DNA of 64,000 nucleotides from Sphingomonas hankookensis (GCF_001619955.1 NZ_LQQO01000012.1:91467-155466), one strand, 5' to 3'; shown: positions 16,197 to 26,023, counted from the stretch's first letter. Made by a program: numbers and translations. Notes: generated by a model from the sequence alone, not told the origin.

Positions 16197-19007
16197 ATGC
16201 AGCACCGCCGCGCCTATGCAACGCTCCTTCTCCTGACATCGCAACTGGTCGCGCCGGCCGTACTGGCGCAGACCGCGCCGGCACCGACCGCGGCCACTCC
16301 GCCGGTCGTGCAGACCGGCACCCAGCCGGACCCGGTCGCCACGCCGCAGGACGGCACGACCACGACCGACACCCCGGCCGAAGTCTCCTCGCCGGGCTTC
16401 GACGAATCGACGGCGGAGGAAATCGTCGTCGTCGGCCGCAACATCCCGAACGTGGTGCGTGCCACGCCGCAGATCGTGTCGGTGCTGTCGGAAGCCGACA
16501 TCGCGCGCACCGGTGACGGCGACATCGCCGGCGCGCTGACCCGTGTCACCGGCCTGTCGGTTGTCGGCGGCGGCTTCGTCTATGTCCGAGGTCTCGGCGA
16601 TCGCTATTCGTCGTCGCTGCTCAACGGATCGCCGCTGCCCAGCCCTGAGCCGCTGCGCCGTTCGGTCCCGCTCGACATCTTCCCGACCTCGATCGTCGGA
16701 TCGGCGCTGGTGCAAAAGACCTATTCGGTCAACTTCCCCGGTGAATTCGGCGGCGGCGTCATCAACCTGACGTCGAAGGCGATCCCGAAGAAGAACTTCC
16801 TGTCAATCGGCGGGTCGATAGCTGCGGACACGGTGACGACCAGCGAGCTCGGCTATGTCTATGCCGGCGGCAAGTCCGACTGGATCGGCTATGACGATGG
16901 GACGCGCGGCGTTCCCGCCTTCATCCGCAACGCCGACCAGGGATCGGGCATCTTCACCGCCGATCAGGTGGCGCAGCTGAACAACGCACGCACGACGCTG
17001 TTGCAGGTCAACAACCAGCTGCCGGCCAACCTGTCGGGTGAGATCGCCGGCGGTTCGGTGTTCGATATCGGCAGCGACCGGCTGGGCGTCATCGCGTCGC
17101 TCGGCCTGTCCAACACCTTCCGCACCCGCGACGCGATCCAGCAGGACAGCGTCAGCGAGGACGGCACGGTCCGCAACGATTTCCGCACCGTGCTGACCGA
17201 CAACCGGATTGTGGCCAATGCGCTGGTCGGGCTGGGCTACGAGTTCAACGACAATACGATCCGCTGGACCAACGTCTATATCCACGACACGCTGAAGCAG
17301 GGCCGTCTGGCCGGGTCGGAAGCGTACAACAATTTCAGCGGCCTGCGCCTGCAACAGAACACCAACTGGTTCGAACGCCAGCTGATCGAGACGCAACTGG
17401 TCGGCGAATTCAAGCTGACCGATGCGCTGAAGTTCGACGCGCGCGGCGCCTTCGCCAATTCGAAGCGCAACGCGCCCTATGAGCGGCAGTTCGACTATCT
17501 CTGCTCGAACCGTACGACCAACGGCTATCCGATTACGACTGACGGTGCGCCCTTCTCGCGCGGGTTCAATTGCAACGGCGCCTATCAGGTGACGCAGCGC
17601 TTCTCGCCCTTTGCCAGCGTCGTGTTCAGCGAGCTGGACGAGAATCTGTACACCGGTCAGGCCGACCTGTCGTACAAGCTGGCGACCGATCGACCGATCA
17701 CGCTGTCGACCGGCTATTTCTATTCGAACACCGACCGCAATTCGCGCCGGTTGCAGTTCAACTACCAGACCAGCGATGGCGCAGGCACGGCGCCGGGTTT
17801 CCCCAACAACCTGCTGCGTCCGGACTATCTGCTGTCGCCCGACTCGCTGTTCAACGCCTGTCCGCAGCGCGGGACCGGGGCCTGCACGATCCAGCTGCAG
17901 TTCAATACGCAGAACGGCGCCTATGCCTATGATGCCGGCCTCGAAATCCATGCCGGCTATGTCCAGGCCGAGGCCGAGGTTAGCGACGGCCTGCGCGCGG
18001 TCGCCGGCGTGCGTTACGAAACGGCGCGCGAGGAAGTGACGCCGATCGGCAATCCGTCGACCATCCTGAAGAACGGCTATTGGCTGCCGGCGGGCACGCT
18101 GACGTGGAATTTCGCGTCGGACATGCAGGCGCGGTTGAGCGGCGCGAAGACGATCTCGCGCCCGCAATTCCGCGAGCTTGCCCCCCAGCAGTTCCGCGAT
18201 CCCGACTCGGACCGCCTGTTCTTCGGTAACCCGAACCTGCGCGATTCCGAATTGTGGAATCTCGAAGCGCGCTACGAATGGTTCTTCGGCCGCGACCAGC
18301 GCTTCACCGCCGCCGGTTTCTACAAGCGGATCGATCGCCCGATCGAACAGGCCGGCTTCTATCCCAGCCCCGACGCGACGCTGCAAACCGGCTTTACCTA
18401 TCTGCCCAAGGCGACGTTGTGGGGCGGCGAGGTCGAGGCGCAGAAATATGTTCCGCTCGAAAGCCTCGGCAATTTCTTCGCGACGCGGCGCCTGCTGCTG
18501 CTGGCGAACTATACCTATACCCAGTCGCAGATCACGGCGGATGGCAGCTGCGTGCCCAATCCGGCGGCGGCATTGGGTTCGCCCGGCATCGGTGGCTGTG
18601 CGGCGGGCTTCGGTCGTGCCAATCTGCTGTTCCGCGACGGCGCGCCGCTGACCGGCCAGTCGGACCATCTGGTCAACGTGCAGGTCGGGCTGGAGGATAC
18701 CGCCAACCTGTCGCAGCTGACCTTGCTATTCAACTATGCCAGCGACCGTGTGACGAACCGTGGTCCGTCGAACCTGTCGGGGCAGGGGTTCCAGCCCGAT
18801 ATCGTCGAGCGTCCGGGCATCCGCCTCGACCTCGTCGCGCGGCAGGGGTTCGAAGTGGCCGGCGCCAATCTGGAGGTGAAGGCGGAGGCCCGCAACCTGA
18901 CCGGCCAGCGTTATTCGGAAAGCCAGAATTTCGGCGGCAACCCGGTCTATATCAACCGCTACGACCTCGGCCGGATGTTCTCGCTGGGCATCACCGCCCA
19001 GTTCTGA
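16197..19007 (+). CDS. TonB-dependent outer-membrane receptor
   Basis: A 936-residue receptor. Residues 1-27 are a signal peptide (ends APAVLAQT). A Pro/Thr-rich linker follows, then a TonB-box-like segment EEIVVVGRN. The plug domain follows (PQIVSVLSEADIARTGDGDI, VYVRGLGDRYSSSLLNG) and then a 22-strand barrel ending RMFSLGITAQF with the terminal Phe used for outer-membrane assembly. It would import a ligand across the outer membrane with TonB-ExbBD energy. The ligand is not readable; the neighbouring lipoprotein is probably the surface partner. AGGTGG before the ATG is the ribosome site. Confidence 0.93.
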   Translation: MQHRRAYATLLLLTSQLVAPAVLAQTAPAPTAATPPVVQTGTQPDPVATPQDGTTTTDTPAEVSSPGFDESTAEEIVVVGRNIPNVVRATPQIVSVLSEADIARTGDGDIAGALTRVTGLSVVGGGFVYVRGLGDRYSSSLLNGSPLPSPEPLRRSVPLDIFPTSIVGSALVQKTYSVNFPGEFGGGVINLTSKAIPKKNFLSIGGSIAADTVTTSELGYVYAGGKSDWIGYDDGTRGVPAFIRNADQGSGIFTADQVAQLNNARTTLLQVNNQLPANLSGEIAGGSVFDIGSDRLGVIASLGLSNTFRTRDAIQQDSVSEDGTVRNDFRTVLTDNRIVANALVGLGYEFNDNTIRWTNVYIHDTLKQGRLAGSEAYNNFSGLRLQQNTNWFERQLIETQLVGEFKLTDALKFDARGAFANSKRNAPYERQFDYLCSNRTTNGYPITTDGAPFSRGFNCNGAYQVTQRFSPFASVVFSELDENLYTGQADLSYKLATDRPITLSTGYFYSNTDRNSRRLQFNYQTSDGAGTAPGFPNNLLRPDYLLSPDSLFNACPQRGTGACTIQLQFNTQNGAYAYDAGLEIHAGYVQAEAEVSDGLRAVAGVRYETAREEVTPIGNPSTILKNGYWLPAGTLTWNFASDMQARLSGAKTISRPQFRELAPQQFRDPDSDRLFFGNPNLRDSELWNLEARYEWFFGRDQRFTAAGFYKRIDRPIEQAGFYPSPDATLQTGFTYLPKATLWGGEVEAQKYVPLESLGNFFATRRLLLLANYTYTQSQITADGSCVPNPAAALGSPGIGGCAAGFGRANLLFRDGAPLTGQSDHLVNVQVGLEDTANLSQLTLLFNYASDRVTNRGPSNLSGQGFQPDIVERPGIRLDLVARQGFEVAGANLEVKAEARNLTGQRYSESQNFGGNPVYINRYDLGRMFSLGITAQF

Positions 19008-19026
19008 TCCGGCGTAACGCGGCAGG

Positions 19027-19058
19027 ACGGGCCGTCGGCAGCGATGCCGGCGGCCCGT
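19027..19058. terminator. Bidirectional terminator between receptor and oxygenase genes
   Basis: ACGGGCCGTCGGC pairs with GCCGGCGGCCCGT across a short loop, placed between the two convergent stop codons. It probably ends both transcripts. Confidence 0.6.
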
Positions 19059-19062
19059 TCGC

Positions 19063-19734
19063 TTATCCCCACGGGCGTTCGCGAAACCATTTGGTCAGGA
19101 CGTATTTCGTGCCCTCGCGCACCTTCATCCCGTGGTGGAGCGTCGCGGGGTTCGGCGTGCCGTCCGCGCGCAAATTGTTCCAGGCGAGCAGCTTGCCGGT
19201 CTCGGGCTGGACGATCTTGTCGATCGCCTTGAAGCGCGTGGCGCCACCGGCACCCGGTTCGTTGAGGTAAAGCATGACCGTCCAGGTCCGGTTGCCGGCG
19301 ACCGAGCAATATTTCGCGAAGTCGCCGCCATGCGGATCGAAATAGTCGGTGTGCGCCTTGAACTCTTGCCCCACGGCATAGCGTTGTCCCTGCAACGGCT
19401 CGCCATGGGCCGGGTCGAGCGCGCAGAAGTCGAAGATCAACGCCTCTGCCGCAGCGACCACCGGATCGGTCGAATCGAGGTCACACGTTTCGCTGGTCCG
19501 AAAGGTCGGGTCGCCATTGGCGTCGGCGATGGTCGACGGCCGGCGCTTGGCATCGATCCGCTCGATCAGCGCGGCGCACAGATTGGCGGGGATCAGCGCC
19601 CGACGGATGAACAGCGACAGTTTGGCGCTGGGTACGCGTTGCACGCCCGGTTGGGCCATGATGTGCTCGACGACCGGTTCCGATGGATAGCCGGAACCGA
19701 GCGACGGGCGGGCGGGGGTGGCGTGCGTTTGCAT
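19063..19734 (-). CDS. 2-oxoglutarate/Fe(II)-dependent oxygenase, prolyl-4-hydroxylase-like
   Basis: A 223-residue double-stranded beta-helix oxygenase. The iron ligands are His128 and Asp130 (HTDYFDPH) and His200 (ATLHHG), and Lys210 in GTKYVLTKWF should bind 2-oxoglutarate. The layout matches bacterial P4H-domain proteins. The likely reaction is hydroxylation of a proline or similar side chain; the substrate is unknown. The ATG at 19734 (MQTHATPARP) is chosen since AGGAAAATCTCC precedes it and longer forms would run through the tRNA-His gene. It is convergent with the TonB receptor gene. Confidence 0.85.
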   Translation of the reverse strand: MQTHATPARPSLGSGYPSEPVVEHIMAQPGVQRVPSAKLSLFIRRALIPANLCAALIERIDAKRRPSTIADANGDPTFRTSETCDLDSTDPVVAAAEALIFDFCALDPAHGEPLQGQRYAVGQEFKAHTDYFDPHGGDFAKYCSVAGNRTWTVMLYLNEPGAGGATRFKAIDKIVQPETGKLLAWNNLRADGTPNPATLHHGMKVREGTKYVLTKWFRERPWG

Positions 19735-19815
19735 GGAGATTTTCCTGCCAGAACGATTATCGTTGCGCCACTGCTTGACCGACGCGCGACGCACGGCTAA
19801 GCGCGCCACTCCACG

Positions 19816-19892
19816 GCGACCGTAGTTCAATTGGTTAGAGCGCCGGCTTGTGATGCCGGAAGTTGCGGGTTCAAGTCCCGTCGGTCGCCCCA
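19816..19892 (+). tRNA. tRNA-His (anticodon GTG)
   Basis: The acceptor GCGACCG pairs with CGGTCGC, the discriminator base is C73 and CCA is encoded. The anticodon stem CCGGC/GCCGG carries loop TTGTGAT, giving GTG. The base before the acceptor (19815) is G, so the usual G-1:C73 identity pair of tRNA-His is encoded. Confidence 0.96.
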
Positions 19893-19918
19893 TCCCTTAC
19901 AGCGCTGGAGCCGCCGCC

Positions 19919-20968
19919 GTGCAGACCGATTGGGGTTATCCCGACTTCGACGATCACGAGGGCATCCACCTCTTTTCTGATCACCAGACCGGCCTGCGCT
20001 GCGTCATCGCGGTCCATTCGACCGCGCTGGGCCCGGCGGCGGGCGGCGTGCGCTTCTGGCGCTATGCGACCAGTGACGCGGCGGTGACCGACGCGCTGCG
20101 CCTGTCGCGCGGCATGAGCTTCAAGAACGCGATGGCCGGCCTGCCGATGGGCGGCGGCAAGGGCGTGGTGCTGGCGCCTGAGGGCGGCGCCAAGACGCCC
20201 GAACTGCTGGCGGCTTTCGGTCGTGCGGTCGAATCGCTCGGCGGGCGCTACGTTACGGCCGAAGATGTCGGCATGTCGGAAGCCGACATGATCACGATCT
20301 CCGGTTCGACCAAATATGTGTCCGGCCTGCCCGTCGCGGCGGGCAATGCCGGCGGCGATCCGGGGCCCTTCACCGCGATGGGCGTGTATCTGGGCGTCCG
20401 TGCGGCGGCCAGGCGAGCGCTGGGCAGCGACGACATGCGCGGCGTTCGCGTCGCGGTGCAGGGTGTCGGCTCGGTCGGTGGCGGGCTTGCGCGCCTGCTG
20501 GCCAAGGACGGTGCCGTGCTGACGCTGGCCGACGTCAACGAAGCACGGGCCGAAGCGCTGGCGAGCGAGCTGGGCGCGACGACCGCCGATCCGGCAACGG
20601 TCCTGACGCTGGAGGCCGATATCGTCAGCCCCAATGCGCTGGGGGCGGTGCTGGATGAAGCAACTATTGCGGCGCTGCGGTGCCGCGCGGTGGCGGGCGG
20701 CGCCAACAACCAGTTGGCGACGGCTGCGGACGGTGCGCGCCTGCAGGATCGCGGGATCCTCTACGCGCCCGATTACGTCATCAACGCGGGCGGGATCATC
20801 AACGTCGCGCTGGAATATCTCGGCCAGGGCAACCGTGCCGAGGTCGAGGCCCGCATTGCGCGCATCCCCGACCGGCTGGTGCAGGTGTGGGACGAGAGCG
20901 AAGCCAGCGGCAAGCCGCATTCGGACGTCGCGGATGCCATTGCCCGCCGGCTGATCGGCCGCGGCTGA
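19919..20968 (+). CDS. Glu/Leu/Phe/Val dehydrogenase (leucine-dehydrogenase type)
   Basis: A 349-residue NAD-dependent amino-acid dehydrogenase. The N-terminal catalytic domain has the glycine-rich lysine motif MGGGKGVVLAP, and the second lysine-containing segment SRGMSFKNAMAGLP lies just before it. The NAD-binding Rossmann fold starts VRVAVQGVGSVGGGLARLL. The conserved ending block GGANNQLAT...DYVINAGGIINVA is present. It converts a branched-chain amino acid to the 2-oxo acid plus ammonia, reversibly. The GTG at 19919 is taken as start because GGAG lies upstream and the first residues (VQTDWGYPDFDDHEG) fit the family; an earlier in-frame ATG would lie inside tRNA-His. Confidence 0.88.
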   Translation: MQTDWGYPDFDDHEGIHLFSDHQTGLRCVIAVHSTALGPAAGGVRFWRYATSDAAVTDALRLSRGMSFKNAMAGLPMGGGKGVVLAPEGGAKTPELLAAFGRAVESLGGRYVTAEDVGMSEADMITISGSTKYVSGLPVAAGNAGGDPGPFTAMGVYLGVRAAARRALGSDDMRGVRVAVQGVGSVGGGLARLLAKDGAVLTLADVNEARAEALASELGATTADPATVLTLEADIVSPNALGAVLDEATIAALRCRAVAGGANNQLATAADGARLQDRGILYAPDYVINAGGIINVALEYLGQGNRAEVEARIARIPDRLVQVWDESEASGKPHSDVADAIARRLIGRG

Positions 20969-20974
20969 TCCTTC

Positions 20975-21006
20975 GTCGCCAGTCCCGCATCGGCAGGACT
21001 GGCGAC
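20975..21006. terminator. Bidirectional terminator between convergent genes
   Basis: GTCGCCAGTCC (20975-20985) and GGACTGGCGAC (20996-21006) form a perfect 11-bp stem with a 10-base loop, followed by TTCTCTT. Confidence 0.7.
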
Positions 21007-21017
21007 CTTCTCTTAAG

Positions 21018-22793
21018 TCACACAGGATCGTCGATCCGGCGCAGGCGGCGGATACGGGGTTCGCGTTCCAGATCGGCCTGCTCGCGGATCGTCTGGCGCA
21101 ATTCGTCACGCTTTTCGTGGATCGAGGCGATCACCGGTCCCATCGCGACGCCGAGATCGACCAGCACCGCTTCAGACAATTGCAGCGAGCTTTCGAGCGT
21201 TTCGGGCACCGCGTCGCTGACCCCGGCTGCATAGAGTTCGGCGGCATGGGTCGCGTCCCGAGCGCGGGCGAGGATCGTCAGGTTCGGCACCCAGCCGCGA
21301 ACCCGGCGCGTCAACCGCACGGTCAGCACGGGATCGTCCATCGTCAGCACCAGGGCAGACGCACGGCCGAGGTCCAGGCGATCGACCAGTTCGGAACGCG
21401 ATACGTCGCCGAACAGGATCGGATGCCCTTCCGCGCGTGCCGCCGCGACGTTGTCGATGTCTGAATCGACCGCGATATAGCTCTTGCCGTGGGTCTTGAG
21501 CATTTCGGCGACCAGCCGACCCACACGCCCGAACCCGATGATCACGACGCGTGCGGCGGCGGTTTCGACCGGGGCTTCCTCCGGCGTACCCGTGCGATGC
21601 TCGATCCGGCGTGACACCCGCTTGCCCAGCGTCGCCAGCAGCGGCGTGATGGTCAGACCGATGGCAGTGACCGTCTGCCAGAAGGCGGCAGTCGACGACT
21701 GGATCAGCTGCGCCTGCGTCGCGGCGGCCAGCACGATCAGCGTCGTTTCCGACGGGCTCGACATCAGCAGGCCGGTTTCGGTTGCGGTGCCAGGGCGCAC
21801 GCCGTTGAACCACAGCAGCCCGCTGGTAACGACCGCCTTCAGCACGACCACGCCGGCGATGGCGCCAAGCAGTTCGGGCCAGTTGTCGGCGATAGTCGCG
21901 AGGTCGAGGCTCATGCCGACGGTGATCAGGAACACGCCCAGCGCCAGTCCCTTGAATGGCGCGGTGATGACCTCGACCTCGCTATGATATTCGGTTTCGG
22001 CGATCAGCAGGCCGGCGAGCAGCGCTCCGACGATCGGCGACAGGCCGGCTGCGGTCGTGACGAGGCTGGCGACGATGACGACGAGCAGGCTGGCGGACAG
22101 GAACAGCTCGGGGCTCTTGGTCCGGGCTGCCTGCGCGAACAGGCGTGGCAGGAACAGGCGGCCGGCGGCATAGAGGCCGACGACGCTCAAGCCGCCCCAC
22201 ATCGCGGTATTGGCAAGGCCGACCCAGCCGTCATCGGTCGCGGTCGGAGCGAGCGCGCCGAGCGCAAAGATGATCGGGACGAGCGCCAGATCCTCGAACA
22301 GCAGCATGGAGAAGGCGGTGCGGCCGACCGGTCCGGTCGTGCCTGCCATCGGCAGCACCAACGCGGTCGATGAAAGTGCGAGGGCGAGGCCGAGCCCGAT
22401 CGCACCCGCGGTTGCCTGACCCAGTACCATCAGCGCGATGCCAATCAGCAGCGCCGATCCGAACAGTTCGGCGGCGCCCAGTCCGAACACCTGCCGGCGC
22501 ATCGCCCAGAGGCGCTTGAACGACAGTTCGAGGCCGATCGAAAACAACAGGAGGACGATGCCGAATTCGGCGAAGGGTTCGATCGAATGTCGGTCGGTGA
22601 TGGTGATGTGGAACAGCCAGGGCGCACGGTCGACCAGCGCGCCGAGGCCGAAGGGGCCGACGAGCACGCCGACCAGAATGAACCCGATGACCGGGTTGAC
22701 CCGAAAGCGGGCAAACGCGGGAATGACGAGGCCGGCGGCCCCCAGAATGACCAGCGAATCGCTGAACGGCGTCGAATCAATCGGCAATGGCAT
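21018..22793 (-). CDS. Monovalent cation:proton antiporter-2 (Kef-type K+ efflux) with TrkA-N domain
   Basis: A 591-residue CPA2 transporter. About twelve hydrophobic helices make up residues 1-390, including the family segment FAEFGIVLLLFSIGLELSFK and the discontinuous-helix region LALALSSTALVLPMAG. A cytoplasmic RCK/TrkA-N domain follows, with the nucleotide motif VVIIGFGRVGRLVAEML and an Asp at the end of the second strand (IAVDSDIDNV). A short charged tail ends the protein. It exports K+ (or Na+) in exchange for H+, gated by nucleotide or glutathione adducts in known relatives. The ATG at 22793 (MPLPIDSTPF) gives the usual N-terminus. Confidence 0.88.
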   Translation of the reverse strand: MPLPIDSTPFSDSLVILGAAGLVIPAFARFRVNPVIGFILVGVLVGPFGLGALVDRAPWLFHITITDRHSIEPFAEFGIVLLLFSIGLELSFKRLWAMRRQVFGLGAAELFGSALLIGIALMVLGQATAGAIGLGLALALSSTALVLPMAGTTGPVGRTAFSMLLFEDLALVPIIFALGALAPTATDDGWVGLANTAMWGGLSVVGLYAAGRLFLPRLFAQAARTKSPELFLSASLLVVIVASLVTTAAGLSPIVGALLAGLLIAETEYHSEVEVITAPFKGLALGVFLITVGMSLDLATIADNWPELLGAIAGVVVLKAVVTSGLLWFNGVRPGTATETGLLMSSPSETTLIVLAAATQAQLIQSSTAAFWQTVTAIGLTITPLLATLGKRVSRRIEHRTGTPEEAPVETAAARVVIIGFGRVGRLVAEMLKTHGKSYIAVDSDIDNVAAARAEGHPILFGDVSRSELVDRLDLGRASALVLTMDDPVLTVRLTRRVRGWVPNLTILARARDATHAAELYAAGVSDAVPETLESSLQLSEAVLVDLGVAMGPVIASIHEKRDELRQTIREQADLEREPRIRRLRRIDDPV

Positions 22794-22841
22794 GGCGGCA
22801 TTGTTGCGGATGCGGCACGGACGCGGCAACCGCTAACGCAC

Positions 22842-22875
22842 GAACGGCGCCCATCCGCGGGGATGAACGCCGTTC
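22842..22875 (-). terminator. Hairpin after icd
   Basis: GAACGGCG and CGCCGTTC (8 bp) flank an 18-base loop between the icd stop and the antiporter start, read on the minus strand. No T-run, so termination strength is uncertain. Confidence 0.4.
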
Positions 22876-22899
22876 GCCTCTACCGATGATGGGGACGGA

Positions 22900-24120
22900 T
22901 CAGCTCTGCGCGCCCATCGCCGATTCGAGGTTGACGCGAACCTGTTCGAAGAACTGTTCGGTGGTCATCCACGGCTGGTTCGGGCCGATCAGGATCGCGA
23001 GATCCTTGGTCATGTGGCCGGCTTCGACGGTTTCGATGCAGACCTTTTCCAGCGTCTCGGCGAACTTGGTGACTTCCGGCGTGCCGTCGAACTTGCCGCG
23101 ATACTTCAGGCCGCCGGTCCAGGCGAAGATCGACGCGATCGGGTTGGTCGAGGTCGCCTTGCCCTGCTGATGTTGGCGATAGTGTCGCGTAACGGTGCCG
23201 TGGGCGGCTTCGGCTTCGATCGTCTTGCCGTCCGGCGACATCAGAACCGAAGTCATCAGGCCGAGCGAACCGAAACCCTGCGCGACCTGGTCAGACTGCA
23301 CGTCGCCGTCATAGTTCTTGCAGGCCCAGACGAACTCGCCGTGCCACTTCAGCGCCGATGCAACCATGTCGTCGATTAGGCGATGCTGATATTCGATGCC
23401 GGCGGCCTGGAACTGATCCTTGAATTCGGTCGCGAATACTTCCTCGAAGATATCCTTGAAGCGGCCGTCATACGCTTTCAGGATCGTATTCTTGGTCGAC
23501 AGATACACCGGCCAGCCACGGCCGAGGCCGTAGTTCATCGACGCGCGGGCAAAGTCACGGATCGATTCGTCGAGATTGTACATGCCCATGGCGACGCCGG
23601 CGGCGGGGAAGTCGAACACTTCCTCCTCGATCACCTGCCCGTCGGTGCCTTCCCACTTCATGGTGAGCTTGCCCGCACCCGGCACCTTGAAATCGGTCGC
23701 CTTATACTGGTCGCCGAATGCATGGCGGCCGACGACGATCGGCTTGGTCCAGCCCGGGATCAGGCGCGGCACGTTCGAGATGACGATCGGTTCGCGGAAG
23801 ACCACGCCGCCCAGGATGTTGCGGATCGTGCCGTTGGGCGAGCGCCACATCTTCTTCAGGCCGAATTCCTCGACGCGGGCTTCGTCGGGGGTGATCGTGG
23901 CGCACTTCACGCCGACGCCATACTTCTGGATCGCCTTGGCGCTGTCGACCGTGATCTTGTCGTCGGTCTCGTCGCGCCTCTCGATGCCCAGGTCATAATA
24001 TTCGAGGTCGATATCGAGATAGGGGAGGATCAGCCGTTCGCGAATCCATGCCCAGATGATGCGGGTCATTTCGTCGCCGTCGATCTCCACGACCGGGGTT
24101 TTGACCTTGATCTTCGCCAT
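22900..24120 (-). CDS. icd: NADP-dependent isocitrate dehydrogenase
   Basis: A 406-residue enzyme of the TCA cycle, converting isocitrate to 2-oxoglutarate with NADPH formation. It starts [20 protein letters not shown], the hallmark of the eukaryote/alphaproteobacteria-type dimeric IDH rather than the E. coli type. Substrate residues are in [12 protein letters not shown] and the Mg-binding aspartates in [18 protein letters not shown]. The NADP-binding block [17 protein letters not shown] follows. Length and motifs are complete. It is divergent from psd with about 120 bases between. Confidence 0.97.
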   Translation of the reverse strand: MAKIKVKTPVVEIDGDEMTRIIWAWIRERLILPYLDIDLEYYDLGIERRDETDDKITVDSAKAIQKYGVGVKCATITPDEARVEEFGLKKMWRSPNGTIRNILGGVVFREPIVISNVPRLIPGWTKPIVVGRHAFGDQYKATDFKVPGAGKLTMKWEGTDGQVIEEEVFDFPAAGVAMGMYNLDESIRDFARASMNYGLGRGWPVYLSTKNTILKAYDGRFKDIFEEVFATEFKDQFQAAGIEYQHRLIDDMVASALKWHGEFVWACKNYDGDVQSDQVAQGFGSLGLMTSVLMSPDGKTIEAEAAHGTVTRHYRQHQQGKATSTNPIASIFAWTGGLKYRGKFDGTPEVTKFAETLEKVCIETVEAGHMTKDLAILIGPNQPWMTTEQFFEQVRVNLESAMGAQS

Positions 24121-24240
24121 GCGCCTGCTCTCGATATTGTTGCGGTTGCGAGGGCCTTAGGGGGTCGTTGGCGCGGGATCAACCGGGCGGGCGGAGCGGG
24201 GCGGTTGTCAGCACGACCCGCCTTGGCTACACCACGCTTC

Positions 24241-24972
24241 ATGGCATCGCTCGAAAAGCCCGCGGTCGGCACCACGACCGTCAAGTGGCGCTGGCCCTCG
24301 GTTCATCCCGAAGGGCGCAAATACGTCCTCATCGCCGCCGTCATCACCGCCTTCTTCGCCTTCATGGCATGGGAGACGCTGGCATGGCCGATGGGGCTGG
24401 TGACCTTGTGGGTCGCCTCCTTCTTTCGCGATCCGATCCGCACGACGCCGCAGGGCGAAGGCCTGATCGTCGCGCCGGCCGATGGCATGGTCACGATGAT
24501 CCAGCGGGTCGAACTGCCGCCGGAGTTGCGCGGCCCCAACGGTCTTGGCGATCAGCCGCTGGTGCGGGTGTCGATCTTCATGTCGGTGTTCGACGTGCAC
24601 ATCAACCGTACGCCGATCGCGGGCACGGTGCGGCAGGTCGTCTATATTTCCGGCAAGTTCCTGAACGCCGATCTCGACAAGGCAAGCGACGAGAATGAGC
24701 GCCAGCATATCGTGGTCGAGGGACTGGATGGGCAGCGGGTCGGCTTCACCCAGATTGCCGGGCTGGTCGCGCGGCGGATCGTCGGCTTCGTGAAGCCGGG
24801 GGATTTCGTCGCGGCAGGACAGCGGATCGGCCTGATCCGCTTCGGCAGCCGCGTCGACGTGTTCCTGCCCGAAGGGATCGAGCCGCAGGTTGCGCTGGGC
24901 CAGCGCAGCGTTGCCGGTGAAACGGTACTGGGACGACCGGGACTTGCCGCCCCCGTCGGTGTGGCACAGTGA
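24241..24972 (+). CDS. psd: Phosphatidylserine decarboxylase proenzyme (short, archaeal-like type)
   Basis: A 243-residue pyruvoyl enzyme making phosphatidylethanolamine from phosphatidylserine at the inner membrane. Two hydrophobic helices near the N-terminus ([15 protein letters not shown]...) anchor it. The self-cleavage site is the GS pair in [10 protein letters not shown], where Ser becomes the pyruvoyl group. The active-site histidine lies in [12 protein letters not shown]. The ATG at 24241 is chosen because the frame upstream only extends antisense to icd. The stop overlaps the GTG start of pssA by 4 bases, so the two consecutive enzymes of the pathway are coupled, with the genes in reverse order of the reactions. 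Confidence 0.95.
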   Translation: MASLEKPAVGTTTVKWRWPSVHPEGRKYVLIAAVITAFFAFMAWETLAWPMGLVTLWVASFFRDPIRTTPQGEGLIVAPADGMVTMIQRVELPPELRGPNGLGDQPLVRVSIFMSVFDVHINRTPIAGTVRQVVYISGKFLNADLDKASDENERQHIVVEGLDGQRVGFTQIAGLVARRIVGFVKPGDFVAAGQRIGLIRFGSRVDVFLPEGIEPQVALGQRSVAGETVLGRPGLAAPVGVAQ

Positions 24973-25742
24973 GGATGCGTCGCCAGCTTCCCGTGCGCGG
25001 TATTCCGCTGCGTGCCTTCGCGCCCAATGCCATCACCGCGCTGGCGCTGTGTTCCGGCCTGACCGGCATCCGTTTCGCCATTGGCGGCGAGTGGGAGCGC
25101 GCCGTGCTGATGGTGCTGCTCGCCGGGGTGCTCGACGGGCTGGACGGCAGGGTCGCGCGACTGGTGCGCGGCGAGAGCAAGTTCGGCGCGGAGCTCGATT
25201 CGCTGTCCGACGCGATCTCGTTCGGTGTGTCGCCGGCGCTGATCCTGTACCTCTGGTCGCTGCTGACCGAGCCGCGGATCGGATGGATCGTATCTTTGGT
25301 CTATGCGGTATTCACCGCGCTCCGCCTCGCCCGATTCAACGCGCGGATCGACGTGGCCGATCAGCCGCACAAGTCCGCCGGATTCCTGACCGGCATTCCT
25401 GCCCCGGCGGGTGCCGGGCTGGCCATGCTGCCGCTATACATCTGGATCTGGTCAGGCGAGGACCTGTTCCGGTCGCCGTGGCTGGTCGCCCCCTGGGTGG
25501 CGTTCGTCGCCTTCCTGATGGTGTCGAGCCTCGCCACCTATAGCTGGTCGTCGCTCAAGCTGCGTCCGAACATCCGGTTCGAAGCGATTGTCGGCGTGGT
25601 GATCGTTGCGGCTGCGTTGGTGTCCGCCGCGTGGGAAACGCTCACGGCAGTATGCGTCGCCTATCTGGTGACGCTGCCGTTCAGCATTCGCAGCTATGCG
25701 CGGGTCAGGCGGCTACGCGAAGCGGCTGCGCAGCGGCCGTAG
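24969..25742 (+). CDS. pssA: CDP-diacylglycerol--serine O-phosphatidyltransferase
   Basis: A 257-residue CDP-alcohol phosphatidyltransferase. The signature D-G-x2-A-R-x8-G-x3-D-x3-D is complete: [20 protein letters not shown] followed by LSD. Several membrane helices follow. It condenses CDP-diacylglycerol with serine to give phosphatidylserine, the substrate of Psd encoded just upstream. The GTG at 24969 overlaps the psd stop (GTGA); the ATG at 24975 is the alternative start. The last 38 bases overlap the convergent small membrane-protein gene. Confidence 0.95.
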   Translation: MRMRRQLPVRGIPLRAFAPNAITALALCSGLTGIRFAIGGEWERAVLMVLLAGVLDGLDGRVARLVRGESKFGAELDSLSDAISFGVSPALILYLWSLLTEPRIGWIVSLVYAVFTALRLARFNARIDVADQPHKSAGFLTGIPAPAGAGLAMLPLYIWIWSGEDLFRSPWLVAPWVAFVAFLMVSSLATYSWSSLKLRPNIRFEAIVGVVIVAAALVSAAWETLTAVCVAYLVTLPFSIRSYARVRRLREAAAQRP

Positions 25743-25929
25743 CGGCGCGCTGGCGGATAACGCCACGGCGCGATGTCAGCCGTACCGGGGGCAGTGGGTC
25801 GATCGTCCATTCCGGGCCACGCAGCAGCAGGCGAAGGATGCGGTCCTTTGCCGGAACGATGGTGGCGAAGATCGTCGCCACCGCGACGATGAAACCGAAA
25901 GCGAACAACGCAGAAACCAACAGGGCCAT
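25705..25929 (-). CDS. Small single-span membrane protein with basic tail, unknown function
   Basis: A 74-residue ORF: one hydrophobic segment at residues 2-26 (MALLVSALFAFGFIVAVATI...) followed by a basic, arginine-rich cytoplasmic-looking tail. GGGGAG lies eight bases before the ATG, which supports translation. The 3' end overlaps the pssA end on the opposite strand by 38 bases. About 95 bases upstream of its start is a perfect GTTC-N7-GTTC motif, the alphaproteobacterial LexA box. If that box controls it, this would be a DNA-damage-induced small membrane protein, as known for SidA of Caulobacter. No similarity to a named family is recognised. Confidence 0.55.
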   Translation of the reverse strand: MALLVSALFAFGFIVAVATIFATIVPAKDRILRLLLRGPEWTIDPLPPVRLTSRRGVIRQRAATAAAQPLRVAA

Positions 25930-26023
25930 CTCGAAACTCCCCGATCATGCGACCATGAAATCGCAAGCCCCCTCAACAGGTTAGTTGAGTTCTTGTTCCA
26001 TGGTCCGTGTCTGAACCCTGTAT

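Noticed and set aside
16803..18668. Minus-strand frame opposite the TonB receptor
   Set aside because: Same shadow effect; the receptor frame is clearly coding.
19815..19892. tRNA-His lacking G-1, as reported for many alphaproteobacteria
   Set aside because: With the correct 7-bp acceptor stem, base 19815 is G and the discriminator is C, so the canonical pair is encoded.
19735..19893. N-terminal extension of the 2OG oxygenase
   Set aside because: It runs through the complement of tRNA-His (TGLEPATSG-type tRNA translation artefact).
23383..24240. N-terminal extension of psd over icd
   Set aside because: The extension is antisense to icd; the Psd family begins at the ATG at 24241.
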